In this document: piece by piece, positions 8,705 to 17,680 of the stretch
Numbering within the stretch: the first letter of the stretch is position 1
How the letters are laid out: each line of letters begins with the position of its first letter
Assembly: GCF_036898825.1 (NCBI RefSeq)
Contig: NZ_JARUND010000002.1
Coordinates: 1,364,001-1,428,000, forward strand
Direction: 5' to 3'
Origin: Streptomyces sp. B21-083
Lineage (GTDB): Bacteria; Actinomycetota; Actinomycetes; Streptomycetales; Streptomycetaceae
Length of the DNA stretch: 64,000 bases
Notes under the pieces: generated by a model
Database searches by the model: none
The model's input: only the letters and a program-made list of their open reading frames with translations
What the model was told of the DNA's origin: nothing
Made by a program: the position numbers and the translations under genes

Positions 8705-10243
8705 ATGCTGCTGACCCGGCTCGCCCACGTGTCCCAGGAGGTCGCCGCCACCTCCGCCCGGTCCCGGAAGATCGCCCTGCTCGCCGAACTGTTCCGGGAC
8801 GCCGACGCCGACGACGTACCCATCGTCATCCCGTATCTCGCCGGACGCCTGCCACAGGGGCGGCTCGGGATCGGCTGGAAGGTACTGGACCAGCAGGTTC
8901 CCGGCGCCGTCGAGCCCTCGCTCACCGTGCGGGACGTCGACGCCCGGCTCACGGCGATCGGCGCGGTCGGCGGCGCCGGTTCGCAGGCCGAACGCAGGCG
9001 ACTGGTGGGCGAGTTGCTCGCGGCGGCCACGACGGACGAGCAGCGGTTCCTGTTCGCGCTGATCACTGGTGAGGTTCGGCAGGGCGCCCTGGACGCGGTG
9101 GCCGTGGAAGGGCTGGCGACGGCCACCGACGCGCCGCCCGCGGACGTACGGCGGGCGGTGATGCTGGCAGGGGCGATCCAGCCCGTCGCACAGGCCCTGC
9201 TGGCCGACGGACCGGCGGCCCTCGCCCGCTTCCGGCTCACCGTCGGCCGCCCCGTCCTGCCGATGCTCGCGCACAGCGCCTCCTCGGTGGCGGAGGCCGT
9301 CGAGAAGCTCGGCGCCTGCGCCGTCGAGGAGAAACTGGACGGCATCCGGGTCCAGGTCCACCGCGACGGCGACGACGTACGGCTCTACACCCGCACCCTC
9401 GACGACATCACCGACCGGCTGCCCGAACTGATCACTGTCGCAAGGGCGTTGAGAGGTGATCGGTTCATCCTGGACGGCGAGGTGATCGCCTTCGACGCGG
9501 CCGGCCGGCCACGTTCCTTCCAGGAGACCGCCGGCCGCGTCGGCTCGCGCGTGGACGTGGAGACGGCTGCCCGGGACGTCCCCGTGTCGCCCGTCTTCTT
9601 CGACGTGCTCTCGGTCGACGGCCACGATCTCCTCGACCTCCCGTTCGCCGAGCGGCACACGGAACTGGCCCGGCTGGTCCCCGAGCCGATGCGAGTGCGG
9701 CGGCTGCTGGCCGGCGGCCCCGCCGACCTCCCCGCCGCCGAGACGTTCCTCGCCGACACCCTGGCACGCGGCCACGAGGGCGTCGTGATCAAGGCCCTCG
9801 ACGCCCCCTACAGCGCGGGCCGGCGCGGTGCGTCCTGGCTGAAGGTCAAGCCCGTACACACGCTCGACCTGGTGGTGCTGGCGGCCGAGTGGGGCCATGG
9901 ACGCCGTACCGGCAAGCTGTCGAACCTGCACCTCGCGGCCCGCAACCCCGACGGCTCCTTCGCCATGCTCGGCAAGACCTTCAAGGGCATGACCGACGCG
10001 ATGCTGACCTGGCAGACCGAGCGGCTCCAGGCGCTGGCCGTGTCGGACGACGGCTGGGTGGTGACCGTACGCCCCGAACTGGTCGTCGAGATCGCCTACG
10101 ACGGTCTCCAGCGGTCCACCCGGTACCCGGCCGGTGTCACCCTCCGCTTCGCCCGCGTCGTCCGCTACCGCGAGGACAAGACGCCGGAAGACGCGGACAC
10201 CGTACAGACCCTGCTGGCCGCGCACCCGGAGGCGACCCGGTGA
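8705..10243 (+). CDS. ATP-dependent DNA ligase
   Basis: 512 residues. An N-terminal all-helical DNA-binding domain (about 1-170) resembles archaeal/eukaryotic-type ligases; the nucleotidyltransferase domain carries the adenylated lysine in EEKLDGIRVQVH (Lys210), with DGEVIAFD, EGVVIKALD and ASWLKVKP as the later ligase motifs; an OB-fold domain ends the protein. The start (MLLTRLAHVSQEV) lacks a clear ribosome-binding site. Streptomycetes keep such ligases beside the essential NAD-dependent LigA, probably for repair. The stop overlaps the start of the NUDIX gene (GTGA), so they are co-translated. Confidence 0.92.
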   Translation: MLLTRLAHVSQEVAATSARSRKIALLAELFRDADADDVPIVIPYLAGRLPQGRLGIGWKVLDQQVPGAVEPSLTVRDVDARLTAIGAVGGAGSQAERRRLVGELLAAATTDEQRFLFALITGEVRQGALDAVAVEGLATATDAPPADVRRAVMLAGAIQPVAQALLADGPAALARFRLTVGRPVLPMLAHSASSVAEAVEKLGACAVEEKLDGIRVQVHRDGDDVRLYTRTLDDITDRLPELITVARALRGDRFILDGEVIAFDAAGRPRSFQETAGRVGSRVDVETAARDVPVSPVFFDVLSVDGHDLLDLPFAERHTELARLVPEPMRVRRLLAGGPADLPAAETFLADTLARGHEGVVIKALDAPYSAGRRGASWLKVKPVHTLDLVVLAAEWGHGRRTGKLSNLHLAARNPDGSFAMLGKTFKGMTDAMLTWQTERLQALAVSDDGWVVTVRPELVVEIAYDGLQRSTRYPAGVTLRFARVVRYREDKTPEDADTVQTLLAAHPEATR

Positions 10244-10734
10244 CGGAAACGGCGAAGGGGAAGCGCAGCGCCGGGCTGCTGCTGTTCCGGCGGGCCGCAC
10301 CCGGTCAGGAGACCGACGGCCTGGAGGTGCTGCTCGGGCACATGGGCGGGCCCTTCTTCGCACGGCGCGATGCCGGGGCCTGGACGATTCCCAAGGGTGA
10401 GTACGGGGACGGGGAGACGGCCTGGGACGCGGCGCGCCGGGAGTTCCGGGAGGAGCTGGGGCTGGCGCCGCCCGAGGGCGAGGCCGTGGCGCTGGGCGAG
10501 GTCCGGCAGGCCGGCGGGAAGGTCGTCACGGCGTGGGCGGTCGAGGCGGACCTCGATCCGGCGACCGTGGTGCCGGGCACGTTCCGCATGGAGTGGCCGA
10601 GGGGGTCGGGGCAGGAGCGGGAGTTTCCCGAGCTGGACCGGGTGCGGTGGTTCGGCCTCGACGCGGCGCGGGCGGTGATCGTGACGGCACAGGCGGGGTT
10701 TCTGGACCGGCTGACGGAGCACTCGGGGCATTGA
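10240..10734 (+). CDS. NUDIX hydrolase
   Basis: 164 residues, GTG start overlapping the ligase stop by four bases. A complete NUDIX box is present: G-x5-E-x7-REFREELGL around residues 48-70, binding Mg2+ for hydrolysis of nucleoside diphosphate derivatives. The start (SAGLLLFRR) and WTIPKGE are typical of the RppH/MutT-like group. Coupling to a DNA ligase suggests nucleotide-pool cleaning or repair, but the substrate cannot be told from sequence. Confidence 0.9.
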   Translation: MTETAKGKRSAGLLLFRRAAPGQETDGLEVLLGHMGGPFFARRDAGAWTIPKGEYGDGETAWDAARREFREELGLAPPEGEAVALGEVRQAGGKVVTAWAVEADLDPATVVPGTFRMEWPRGSGQEREFPELDRVRWFGLDAARAVIVTAQAGFLDRLTEHSGH

Positions 10735-10821
10735 GAGAAGTGCCGGTGGGTGCCGTACGCGTTGCGGGGCCCACCGGCGCGCGGGAAGGTCGAAGAACGG
10801 CCCTCGAGCAGGAGGCAAGGC

Positions 10822-12216
10822 ATGCCCATCGCGACGGTGAACCCGGCGAACGGCGAGACGCTTCGGACGTACGACGCCATGGACGGCGAGGAGATCGAGC
10901 GCAGGCTCTCGGCCGCGGAGGCCGCCTTCCGCACGTACCGCACGACCGGCTTCGCCGAGCGCGCCCGGCTGCTGGGCCGGGCCGCCGGTCTGCTGGACGA
11001 GGACCGGGACGACATCGCCCGCACCATGACGGTCGAGATGGGCAAGCCGGTCAAGCAGGCCCGCGCGGAGGCCGCGAAGTGCGCGAAGGCGATGCGCTGG
11101 TACGCCGACCACGCCGAGGATCTCCTCGCCGACGAGCAGCCCTCCGACGCCGACGTCAAGGACTCCGGCGGTTCCCGCGCGGTGGTCCGTTACCGTCCGC
11201 TCGGCCCGGTGCTCGCGGTGATGCCGTGGAACTTCCCGCTCTGGCAGGTGATCCGCTTCGCCGCGCCGGCGCTGATGGCGGGCAACGTGGGCCTGCTCAA
11301 GCACGCGTCGAACGTGCCGCAGACCGCCCTCTACCTGGAGGACCTGTTCCGTCGGGCCGGTTACCCCGAGGGCTGCTTCCAGACGCTGCTGATCGGGTCG
11401 GGCGCCGTCGAAGACATCCTGCGCGATCCCCGGGTGCGGGCGGCCACGCTCACCGGCAGCGAGCCGGCGGGACGCGCGGTGGCGGCCGTCGCCGGGGACG
11501 AGGTCAAGAAGACGGTGCTGGAGCTCGGCGGCAGCGACCCGTACATCGTCCTGGCGTCCGCCGATGTCGAACGGGCCGCCGAGGTCGCGGTGACTGCGCG
11601 TGTGCAGAACAACGGGCAGTCGTGCATCGCCGCCAAGCGGTTCATCGTGCACACGGATGTCTTCGACGCGTTCGCGGAGCGCTTCTCGACGGCCATGGCG
11701 GCGCTGAAGGTCGGCGATCCGCTGGCCGAGGACACGGAGGTCGGGCCGCTCGCGAGTGAGCGGGGGCGCGAGGAGCTGGAGGCACTGGTCGACGAGGCCG
11801 TGGAGAGCGGCGCGACGGTTCTGTGCGGTGGCGAACGTCCGAAGGATCTGACGGACGACGGCTGGTACTACGCGCCGACCGTCCTCGCCGACGTCACCAG
11901 CGAGATGCGCATCCACCAGGAGGAGACGTTCGGCCCGGTCGCGACCCTGTACCGCGCGGCCGATCTGGAGGAGGCGTTGGCGATCGCCAACGACACGCCC
12001 TTCGGGCTCAGTTCGAACGTGTGGACCCGCGACGAGGCCGAGGTGGACCGTGTCGTACGGGATCTGGAGGCGGGCGGCGTGTTCGTCAACGGCATGACCG
12101 CGTCCCATCCGGCGTTTCCGTTCGGCGGGGTCAAGCGGTCCGGGTACGGGCGTGAGCTGTCGGGGCACGGAATCCGCGAGTTCTGCAACATCACCACGGT
12201 ATGGCACGGAGCGTGA
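10822..12216 (+). CDS. NADP-dependent succinic semialdehyde dehydrogenase (aldehyde dehydrogenase family)
   Basis: 464 residues, ATG at 10822 after a GGAGG. It has aldehyde dehydrogenase landmarks: MPWNFPLWQ (cofactor domain), LTGSEPAGRAVA, the general-base Glu in LELGGSDP, and the catalytic Cys in NNGQSCIAAKR. The start ATVNPANGETLRTYDAMDGEE is characteristic of the GabD1-like succinic semialdehyde dehydrogenase branch, which converts succinate semialdehyde to succinate in the GABA shunt. No gabT is adjacent. The aldehyde specificity is inferred from family resemblance. Confidence 0.88.
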   Translation: MPIATVNPANGETLRTYDAMDGEEIERRLSAAEAAFRTYRTTGFAERARLLGRAAGLLDEDRDDIARTMTVEMGKPVKQARAEAAKCAKAMRWYADHAEDLLADEQPSDADVKDSGGSRAVVRYRPLGPVLAVMPWNFPLWQVIRFAAPALMAGNVGLLKHASNVPQTALYLEDLFRRAGYPEGCFQTLLIGSGAVEDILRDPRVRAATLTGSEPAGRAVAAVAGDEVKKTVLELGGSDPYIVLASADVERAAEVAVTARVQNNGQSCIAAKRFIVHTDVFDAFAERFSTAMAALKVGDPLAEDTEVGPLASERGREELEALVDEAVESGATVLCGGERPKDLTDDGWYYAPTVLADVTSEMRIHQEETFGPVATLYRAADLEEALAIANDTPFGLSSNVWTRDEAEVDRVVRDLEAGGVFVNGMTASHPAFPFGGVKRSGYGRELSGHGIREFCNITTVWHGA

Positions 12217-12241
12217 GCGTTCCGCGGCTACGATCGCCCCT

Positions 12242-12481
12242 GTGAACCGCGAAGTGACTCTCCCTCTGATCGTCGACGCCCGCGGCACGTTGCAGGTTGC
12301 CGCCTCCGACGTCAGCAAACTGCTGCGCACGGTCGGCGGCCGCTGGCTGCATCTGGTGGAGGCCGGCCAGGACAACCTCGACGAGGACACCGTGGCCGCC
12401 CTCACCATCGAACTCGCCAAACTGGCCGACCGAATCGACGTGGCCTGCATCGCCCACAGCAGCGGTGGCGCCTCCGGCTGA
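12242..12481 (+). CDS. Small conserved protein, DUF6213-like
   Basis: 79 residues from a GTG at 12242, only 25 bases after the aldehyde dehydrogenase stop. It is acidic, with LLRTVGGRWLHLVEAGQDNL and TVAALTIELAKLADRIDVAC; no signal peptide or membrane helix. I recall near-identical streptomycete proteins labelled DUF6213, with no known function. The close spacing suggests it is transcribed with the dehydrogenase. Confidence 0.75.
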   Translation: MNREVTLPLIVDARGTLQVAASDVSKLLRTVGGRWLHLVEAGQDNLDEDTVAALTIELAKLADRIDVACIAHSSGGASG

Positions 12482-12533
12482 GGTGGGGGATGCGCCGTGG
12501 GGGCGCGGGTTTCGTTCCGTCCACCGGCCGGCT

Positions 12534-12630
12534 GTGGCTGGTCGCGCAGCTCCCCGCGCCCCTCAAATCGCCCCGCACCTGAAACGCCGATGAGCTACCC
12601 AGGGGCGCGGGGAACTGCGCGACCAGCCAC
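12534..12630. terminator. Long inverted repeat between convergent genes (dispersed repeat family, two inverted copies)
   Basis: Two 30-base arms, 12534-12563 and 12601-12630, are reverse complements with one mismatch (CAGCTCCCC against GGGAACTG), separated by 37 bases. Each arm is a copy of a repeat containing TCGCGCAGTTCCCCGCGCCC that recurs elsewhere in the window. It sits between the convergent small gene ending at 12481 and the acyl-CoA dehydrogenase ending at 12672, so it probably ends transcription in both directions. Confidence 0.7.
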
Positions 12631-12671
12631 GACGCACCCGCAGCCCGATACGCACCGCACCCCCGATGGCG

Positions 12672-13898
12672 CTACCGAATCGGCATCCCCGACAAGGTTC
12701 GCGCGATCACCAGTCGCTGGATCTCACTCGTACCCTCGAAGATCGTGTAGATCGCCGCATCGCGATGCATCCGCTCCACCGGATACTCCCGCGTGTACCC
12801 GTTCCCCCCGAGTATCTGAATCGCCTGCCCGGTGACCTTCTTCGCCGTCTCGCTCGCGAACAGCTTCGACATCGACCCCTCGGCCGCGGTGAACGGCTTC
12901 CCGCTGATCGCCATCCACGACGCCCGCCACGTCAGCAGCCGCGCCGCGTCGATGGACGTACGCATGTCGGCGAGCTGGAAGGCGACCCCCTGGTTGTCGA
13001 TGATCGGGCGCCCGAACTGCTCACGGGTCTTCGCGTAGTCGAGGGCGACCTCGTACGCGGCCCGGGCGGTACCCACCGCCATCGCGGCCACCGCGGGGCG
13101 GCTCGCCTCGAACGTGGCCATCGCCGCGTTCTTCACCCTCTCGCCGCCGGACTTCGCGCGCTCACGGGCCCGGGCGAGGCGCTCGTCGAGCTTCTGCTTG
13201 CCGCCGAGGAGGCAGGAGCCGGGAATGCGGACGTTCTCCAGGACGACCTCGGCGGTGTGCGAGGCGCGGATGCCGTGCTTCTTGAACTTCTGGCCCTGGG
13301 ACAGACCGGGCGTGTTCGGCGGGACGATGAAGGAGGCGTGGCCCTTGGAGCCCAGCTCGGAGTCGACCACGGCGACGACGACGTGGACGTTGGCTATGCC
13401 GCCGTTGGTCGCCCAGGTCTTCGTGCCGTTGAGGACCCACTCGTTCTTGGCCTCGTCGTACACGGCACGCGTGCGCATGGAGGCGACGTCGGAGCCGGCG
13501 TCGGGCTCGGAGGAGCAGAAGGCGGCGACCTTGACATCGTTCGCGTCACCGTACATCTGGGGGATCCAGGTGCCGATCTGCTCCTCGGTGCCGTTGGCGA
13601 GGACGCCCACGGCGGCGAGGCCGGTGCCGACGATGGAGAGGGCGATGCCCGCGTCACCCCAGAAGAGTTCCTCCATGGCCATCGGGATGCCGAGGCCGGT
13701 GGGGTCGAAGTACTGCTGGGCGTAGAAGTCCAGGGAGTAGATGCCGACCTTCGCCGCCTCCTGGATGACCGGCCAGGGGGTCTCCTCGCGCTCGTCCCAC
13801 TCGGCGGCGGCGGGGCGGATCACGTCGGCGGCGAAACCGTGGAGCCAGTCGCGGACCTCTTTCTGTTCGTCGTTGAGCTCCATGGTGAATTCGGCCAT
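12672..13898 (-). CDS. Acyl-CoA dehydrogenase
   Basis: 408 residues. Acyl-CoA dehydrogenase features in order: N-terminal helical domain ([18 protein letters not shown]), signature [15 protein letters not shown], middle domain [15 protein letters not shown]-terminal [21 protein letters not shown], and the catalytic Glu in [16 protein letters not shown]. This is the common straight-chain type, oxidising acyl-CoA to trans-2-enoyl-CoA with FAD, passing electrons to ETF. It is divergent from a TetR gene, with perfect palindromes in the 170-base gap, so it is very likely under that repressor. Confidence 0.93.
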   Translation of the reverse strand: MAEFTMELNDEQKEVRDWLHGFAADVIRPAAAEWDEREETPWPVIQEAAKVGIYSLDFYAQQYFDPTGLGIPMAMEELFWGDAGIALSIVGTGLAAVGVLANGTEEQIGTWIPQMYGDANDVKVAAFCSSEPDAGSDVASMRTRAVYDEAKNEWVLNGTKTWATNGGIANVHVVVAVVDSELGSKGHASFIVPPNTPGLSQGQKFKKHGIRASHTAEVVLENVRIPGSCLLGGKQKLDERLARARERAKSGGERVKNAAMATFEASRPAVAAMAVGTARAAYEVALDYAKTREQFGRPIIDNQGVAFQLADMRTSIDAARLLTWRASWMAISGKPFTAAEGSMSKLFASETAKKVTGQAIQILGGNGYTREYPVERMHRDAAIYTIFEGTSEIQRLVIARTLSGMPIR

Positions 13899-13921
13899 GA
13901 CCCCTCCATCGCTGCGCTAGT

Positions 13922-13962
13922 CTGTTACCTACGGTAACAGGAGTCTGTTACCCGTCGGTAGG
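13922..13962. promoter_or_regulatory. TetR operator, one perfect and one imperfect palindrome
   Basis: A perfect palindrome CTGTTACC-TAC-GGTAACAG spans 13922-13940. Four bases later a second copy starts with the identical CTGTTACC (13945-13952), with a partly matching right arm ending GGTAGG. The pair lies about 25 bases upstream of the acyl-CoA dehydrogenase start and in the region shared with the divergent tetR gene. Spaced dyads of this kind fit cooperative binding of two TetR dimers. Confidence 0.8.
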
Positions 13963-14068
13963 AAAAGTCAACTCCCGGACCGCGGTCGGCAGCCCGTTCG
14001 ATGGGCATGGGCCGATCAGTGCTAGTTTGCGCAAGCGTCACCGATATCAGCACGGGTGGGGAGAGACC

Positions 14069-14713
14069 ATGGACACCACGCAGCAGAACGATCAGCAGCG
14101 GTCCGCCGACCGCCGCCGGCGCGAGCTGCTGGAGGCCGCGGACCGGGTGGTGCTGCGCGACGGCCCCGGCGCCTCGATGAACGCCATCGCCGCCGAGGCG
14201 GGCATCACCAAACCCATTCTGTACCGGCACTTCGGTGACAAGGGCGGACTCTACGCCGCCCTGGCCAAGCGGCACACCGACGCCCTGCTCTACTCCCTGC
14301 GGGCCGCGCTGGACGCTCCGGCGGAACGGCGGGAACGGGTCGAGGCCACGCTGGACACCTACCTCGCGGCCATCGAGGCGCGGCCCCAGGTGTACCGGTT
14401 CCTGATGCACCCCGGGGACAGCGTGTCACCCGGCGATCCCGGGTTCGATGTGAGGAAGCACTCGCTGCCGTTGCTGCGACTGATGGGCGAGGAGTTGGCC
14501 CAGGTGATCGAGGATCGGCTGGATCTCGGGCCCAGCAGTCAGCAGCTGGCTCGGGTCTGGGGGCACGGGATAGTCGGCATGATGCACGCGGCGGGAGACT
14601 GGTGGCTGGGGGAACGGCCCTGTTCCCGGGCCGAGTTGGTGCGGAGTTTGGCTGATTTGCTGTGGGGGCGGTTGGCTGCCGCCGGGGACCGTGTCGGGGG
14701 GCCGGGGTTCTAG
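14069..14713 (+). CDS. TetR-family transcriptional regulator
   Basis: 214 residues from the ATG at 14069, after GGGGAGAG. The N-terminal HTH (about 15-60: RRRELLEAADRVV, MNAIAAEAGITKPILYRHFG) is textbook TetR. The C-terminal ligand domain (about 80-205) is of the actinobacterial fatty-acid type (LDTYLAAIEARPQVYRFLMH). Divergent orientation and the intergenic palindromes point to autoregulation and repression of the acyl-CoA dehydrogenase, with release probably by an acyl-CoA; the ligand is inferred. Confidence 0.93.
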   Translation: MDTTQQNDQQRSADRRRRELLEAADRVVLRDGPGASMNAIAAEAGITKPILYRHFGDKGGLYAALAKRHTDALLYSLRAALDAPAERRERVEATLDTYLAAIEARPQVYRFLMHPGDSVSPGDPGFDVRKHSLPLLRLMGEELAQVIEDRLDLGPSSQQLARVWGHGIVGMMHAAGDWWLGERPCSRAELVRSLADLLWGRLAAAGDRVGGPGF

Positions 14714-14741
14714 GGGGTTGTGGGTTGTCTGCGGGTGCGTT

Positions 14742-14771
14742 GTGGCTTGTCGCGCAGTTCCCCGCGCCCCT
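14742..14771. repeat. Copy of dispersed palindromic repeat at gene ends
   Basis: A 30-base copy of the repeat (core TCGCGCAGTTCCCCGCGCCC) lies between the convergent tetR and peptide deformylase genes. It abuts the deformylase stop codon: the TAA at 14771-14773 begins at the last base of the copy. It may help end transcription from both sides. Confidence 0.7.
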
Positions 14772-15340
14772 TAATGTCCCCGGTGCCAGGAAGCTCGGGT
14801 TGCCTGGCGCATGAGCTTCTTGTGGCGCCAGCCTGTTACGCGGTCCGCGTAGGTCTTGCCTGCCAGGTGGTCCAGCTCGTGTTGGAGGCATCTCGCGAAG
14901 AAGCCCGTGCCCTCGATGCGTACCGGGTCGCCCGTTGTCGTGAAGCCCTCGACCGTCGTCTCGTCGTGGCGTTCGGTGCCTGCCTCCAGGCCCGGGAGGG
15001 ACAGGCAGCCTTCGGGACCGCGGAGGACCAGCCCGGTCGTCTCGACCAGGCGGGGGTTGACCACATGGCCCACGTGACGGACGTCATCGTCGTCGGGGCA
15101 GTCGTATACGAAGACCCTCAGAGGCCTGCCGATCTGGTTGGCGGCGAGGCCCACGCCCTGGGCGGCGTACATTGTCGCGAACATGTCCTCGACGAGCGCG
15201 GCGAGTTCGGCGTCGAAGTGTGTGACTTCGGCGCAGGGGCTGTGCAGAACGGGGTCGCCGAGCAGTGTCAGGGGGCGGACGCGCCCCCGGGTACCCGGGA
15301 TGGAGCCTGGTCGCATGGCCGCAAGGGTACGGTCACCCAT
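14771..15340 (-). CDS. def: Peptide deformylase
   Basis: About 189 residues from the ATG at 15340; an ATG at 15316 (MRPGSIPGTRGR) is nearly as likely, and neither has a good ribosome-binding site. All three deformylase motifs are present: GVGLAANQIG, EGCLSLP (zinc Cys) and QHELDH (zinc His pair and catalytic Glu). The enzyme removes the N-formyl group from nascent proteins. The open frame runs far upstream on this strand, but that part is only the antisense of murT. It is divergent from murT-gatD. Confidence 0.9.
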   Translation of the reverse strand: MGDRTLAAMRPGSIPGTRGRVRPLTLLGDPVLHSPCAEVTHFDAELAALVEDMFATMYAAQGVGLAANQIGRPLRVFVYDCPDDDDVRHVGHVVNPRLVETTGLVLRGPEGCLSLPGLEAGTERHDETTVEGFTTTGDPVRIEGTGFFARCLQHELDHLAGKTYADRVTGWRHKKLMRQATRASWHRGH

Positions 15341-15463
15341 GTCGCGCGGGCGCCGTGGTGGTGCCGCGATGCGGATTGCGTGAACGGATCTCGATAGGCT
15401 GAGGTCCACACCACGTGGCCGGAGGCACAGGCGCGGCGCGTACGCAAGGAGGATCGAGATCTG

Positions 15464-16702
15464 ATGGCAGGCAACTCGGACCCGCTCACTCCGCGGGCCA
15501 AGCTGGCAGTGACGGCCGGCAAGGCCGTTGCGGCGGCATCGCGTGCGGCAGGACGCGGCAGCGGGTCGGTGATCGGTGGCAAGGTAGCCCTCAAACTCGA
15601 CCCAGACCTCCTCGCCCGGCTCGCCCAGCACCTGGACGTCATCCTGGTCTCGGCCACCAACGGCAAGACCACGACCACGCGGCTCATCGCCGAGGCCCTG
15701 CGCGCCGCCGGACCGGTCGTGTCGAACGCGCTCGGCGCCAACATGCCCGCCGGCATCACCTCGGCGCTCGCGGGCGGCTCGGACGCCAAGTTCGGGGTCA
15801 TCGAGGTCGACGAGAAGTACCTCGCCGGCGTCGCCCGGGACACGGACCCCAAGTGCATCGCGCTCCTCAACCTCTCCCGCGACCAGCTCGACCGCGCCGC
15901 CGAGACCCGCATGCTCGCCGAGAACTGGCGTGAGGGGCTCGCCGGTTCGAAGGCCGTGATCGTCGCCAACGCCGACGACCCGCTGATCGTGTGGGCCGCC
16001 TCCTCCTCCCCCAACGTGATCTGGGTCGCCGCCGGGCAGATGTGGAAGGACGACGCCTGGTCCTGCCCGTCCTGCGGTGGCGTGATGCAGCGCCCCGGCG
16101 ACGACTGGTTCTGCGGTCAGTGCGGTTTCCGCCGTCCGACGCCGAGTTGGGCGCTGTCCGGCGACCACGTGCTCGACCCGCACGGGTCCGCCTGGCCGAT
16201 CCACCTGCAGCTGCCGGGGCGTGCCAACAAGTCCAACGCAGCCGCCTCCGCCGCTGTCGCCGCCGTGTTCGGCGTACCGCCGCAGGTCGGCCTGGAGCGC
16301 ATGTACCAGGTGCAGGCCGTGGCCGGACGGTACGACGTCGTGCAGTTCATGCAGCGCGATCTGCGGCTGCTGCTCGCCAAGAACCCGGCCGGCTGGCTGG
16401 AGACGTTCTCCCTGATCGACCCGCCGCCGACCCCGGTCATCCTCTCCGTGAACGCACGGGGCGCCGACGGCACCGACACCTCCTGGCTGTGGGACGTCGA
16501 CTACACGCAGCTCACCGGTCACCCGATCCTCGTCATCGGCGACCGCAAGCTCGACCTCGCGGTGCGGCTGGAGGTCGCCAACCAGCACTTCCAGGTCTGC
16601 GAGAGCGCCGACCAGGCCGTGCAGATGGCGCCGCCCGGCCGGATCGAGGTCATCGCGAACTACACCGCCTTCCAGGACCTGCGCCGCCGCGTCGGCAACT
16701 GA
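15464..16702 (+). CDS. murT: Lipid II isoglutaminyl synthase, Mur ligase-like subunit MurT
   Basis: 412 residues. A Mur-ligase ATP-binding motif VSATNGKTTTTRLIAE sits near 62-77, with NLSRDQLDR and NADDPL further on. A four-cysteine zinc ribbon (CPSCGG ... CGQCGF, about residues 204-226) is inserted in the middle domain, typical of MurT and absent from MurC-F. The C-terminus carries the MurT-specific domain. With GatD it amidates the alpha-carboxyl of D-Glu in lipid II at the inner membrane face. The next gene, 37 bases on, is gatD. Confidence 0.92.
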   Translation: MAGNSDPLTPRAKLAVTAGKAVAAASRAAGRGSGSVIGGKVALKLDPDLLARLAQHLDVILVSATNGKTTTTRLIAEALRAAGPVVSNALGANMPAGITSALAGGSDAKFGVIEVDEKYLAGVARDTDPKCIALLNLSRDQLDRAAETRMLAENWREGLAGSKAVIVANADDPLIVWAASSSPNVIWVAAGQMWKDDAWSCPSCGGVMQRPGDDWFCGQCGFRRPTPSWALSGDHVLDPHGSAWPIHLQLPGRANKSNAAASAAVAAVFGVPPQVGLERMYQVQAVAGRYDVVQFMQRDLRLLLAKNPAGWLETFSLIDPPPTPVILSVNARGADGTDTSWLWDVDYTQLTGHPILVIGDRKLDLAVRLEVANQHFQVCESADQAVQMAPPGRIEVIANYTAFQDLRRRVGN

Positions 16703-16739
16703 CCACTGCCGGCAACCGACCACTGAGGACGATCACTTC

Positions 16740-17468
16740 ATGAGCGACAACCAGCTGCGTCTGGTGTGGATCTACCCGGACCTGCTCAGCACGTACGGCG
16801 ACCAGGGCAACGCACTCGTCCTGGAGCGCCGGGCCCGGCAGCGCGGCCTCGACGTGGCCCGCCTCGACGTGCGCAGTGACCAGCCGATCCCCACCTCCGG
16901 CGACATCTATCTGATCGGCGGCGGCGAGGACCGGCCGCAGCGGCTCGCGGCGGAACGTTTGCGCCGGGACGGCGGTCTGCACCGGGCCGTCGGCAACGGC
17001 GCGATCGTGTTCTCCGTATGTGCCGGGTACCAGATCCTGGGCCACGAGTTCATCAACGACCTCGGTCAGCGCGAGCCCGGCCTCGGGCTCCTCGACGTGG
17101 TCTCGGTGCGCGGCGAGGGCGAGCGCTGCGTGGGCGACGTACTCGGAGACATCGACGCGCGACTCGGTCTGCCCCCGCTGACCGGCTTCGAGAACCACCA
17201 GGGCGTCACCCACCTCGGCCCGACCGCGCGCCCGTTCGCGAAGGTGCGGCTCGGCAAGGGCAACGGCACGGGGGACGGCACGGAGGGCGCGTACAACGAC
17301 ACGGTCTTCGGTACGTACATGCACGGGCCCGTGCTCGCCCGCAACCCGCTGATCGCGGACCTGCTCCTGAAGCTGGCCCTCGACGTCAACGCGCTGCCGC
17401 CGACCGACGACCGCTGGTACGAGGCGCTGCGCAACGAGCGGATCACGGCGGCGCAGCAGCCCGCCTGA
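16740..17468 (+). CDS. gatD: Lipid II isoglutaminyl synthase, glutamine amidotransferase subunit GatD
   Basis: 242 residues of the type 1 glutamine amidotransferase fold (CobB/CobQ-like). The nucleophile is Cys94 in FSVCAGYQILG and the catalytic His lies in GTYMHGPVLARNP near 189. GatD hydrolyses glutamine and passes ammonia to MurT, producing iso-glutamine in the peptidoglycan stem. Overall size and the Cys position match GatD from other Gram-positive bacteria. Directly downstream of murT. Confidence 0.92.
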   Translation: MSDNQLRLVWIYPDLLSTYGDQGNALVLERRARQRGLDVARLDVRSDQPIPTSGDIYLIGGGEDRPQRLAAERLRRDGGLHRAVGNGAIVFSVCAGYQILGHEFINDLGQREPGLGLLDVVSVRGEGERCVGDVLGDIDARLGLPPLTGFENHQGVTHLGPTARPFAKVRLGKGNGTGDGTEGAYNDTVFGTYMHGPVLARNPLIADLLLKLALDVNALPPTDDRWYEALRNERITAAQQPA

Positions 17469-17680
17469 CCTGCGCGCACTCCCGCGCCCGCGCCGACTTG
17501 TACACCTGCCGTCCGCGTGTGCGTCACCGGCCCGTCTGACGGGGCATCCGCACAGGTGAGCGCGGGTGTCCAGCACGCGGACGGGTGCTACGGCTCCGGT
17601 GCCCGGCGCCGGTATGGTGACGGGGATCGAGCCGGACAGCGTGGTCCGGTCCCGGCCCACGTGGAGAAGGATCTCGGGCG

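Noticed and set aside
15341..16723. Minus-strand open frame continuing upstream of peptide deformylase
   Set aside because: It lies wholly antisense to murT, and the product is low-complexity with no family resemblance. Only 14771-15340 shows deformylase motifs.
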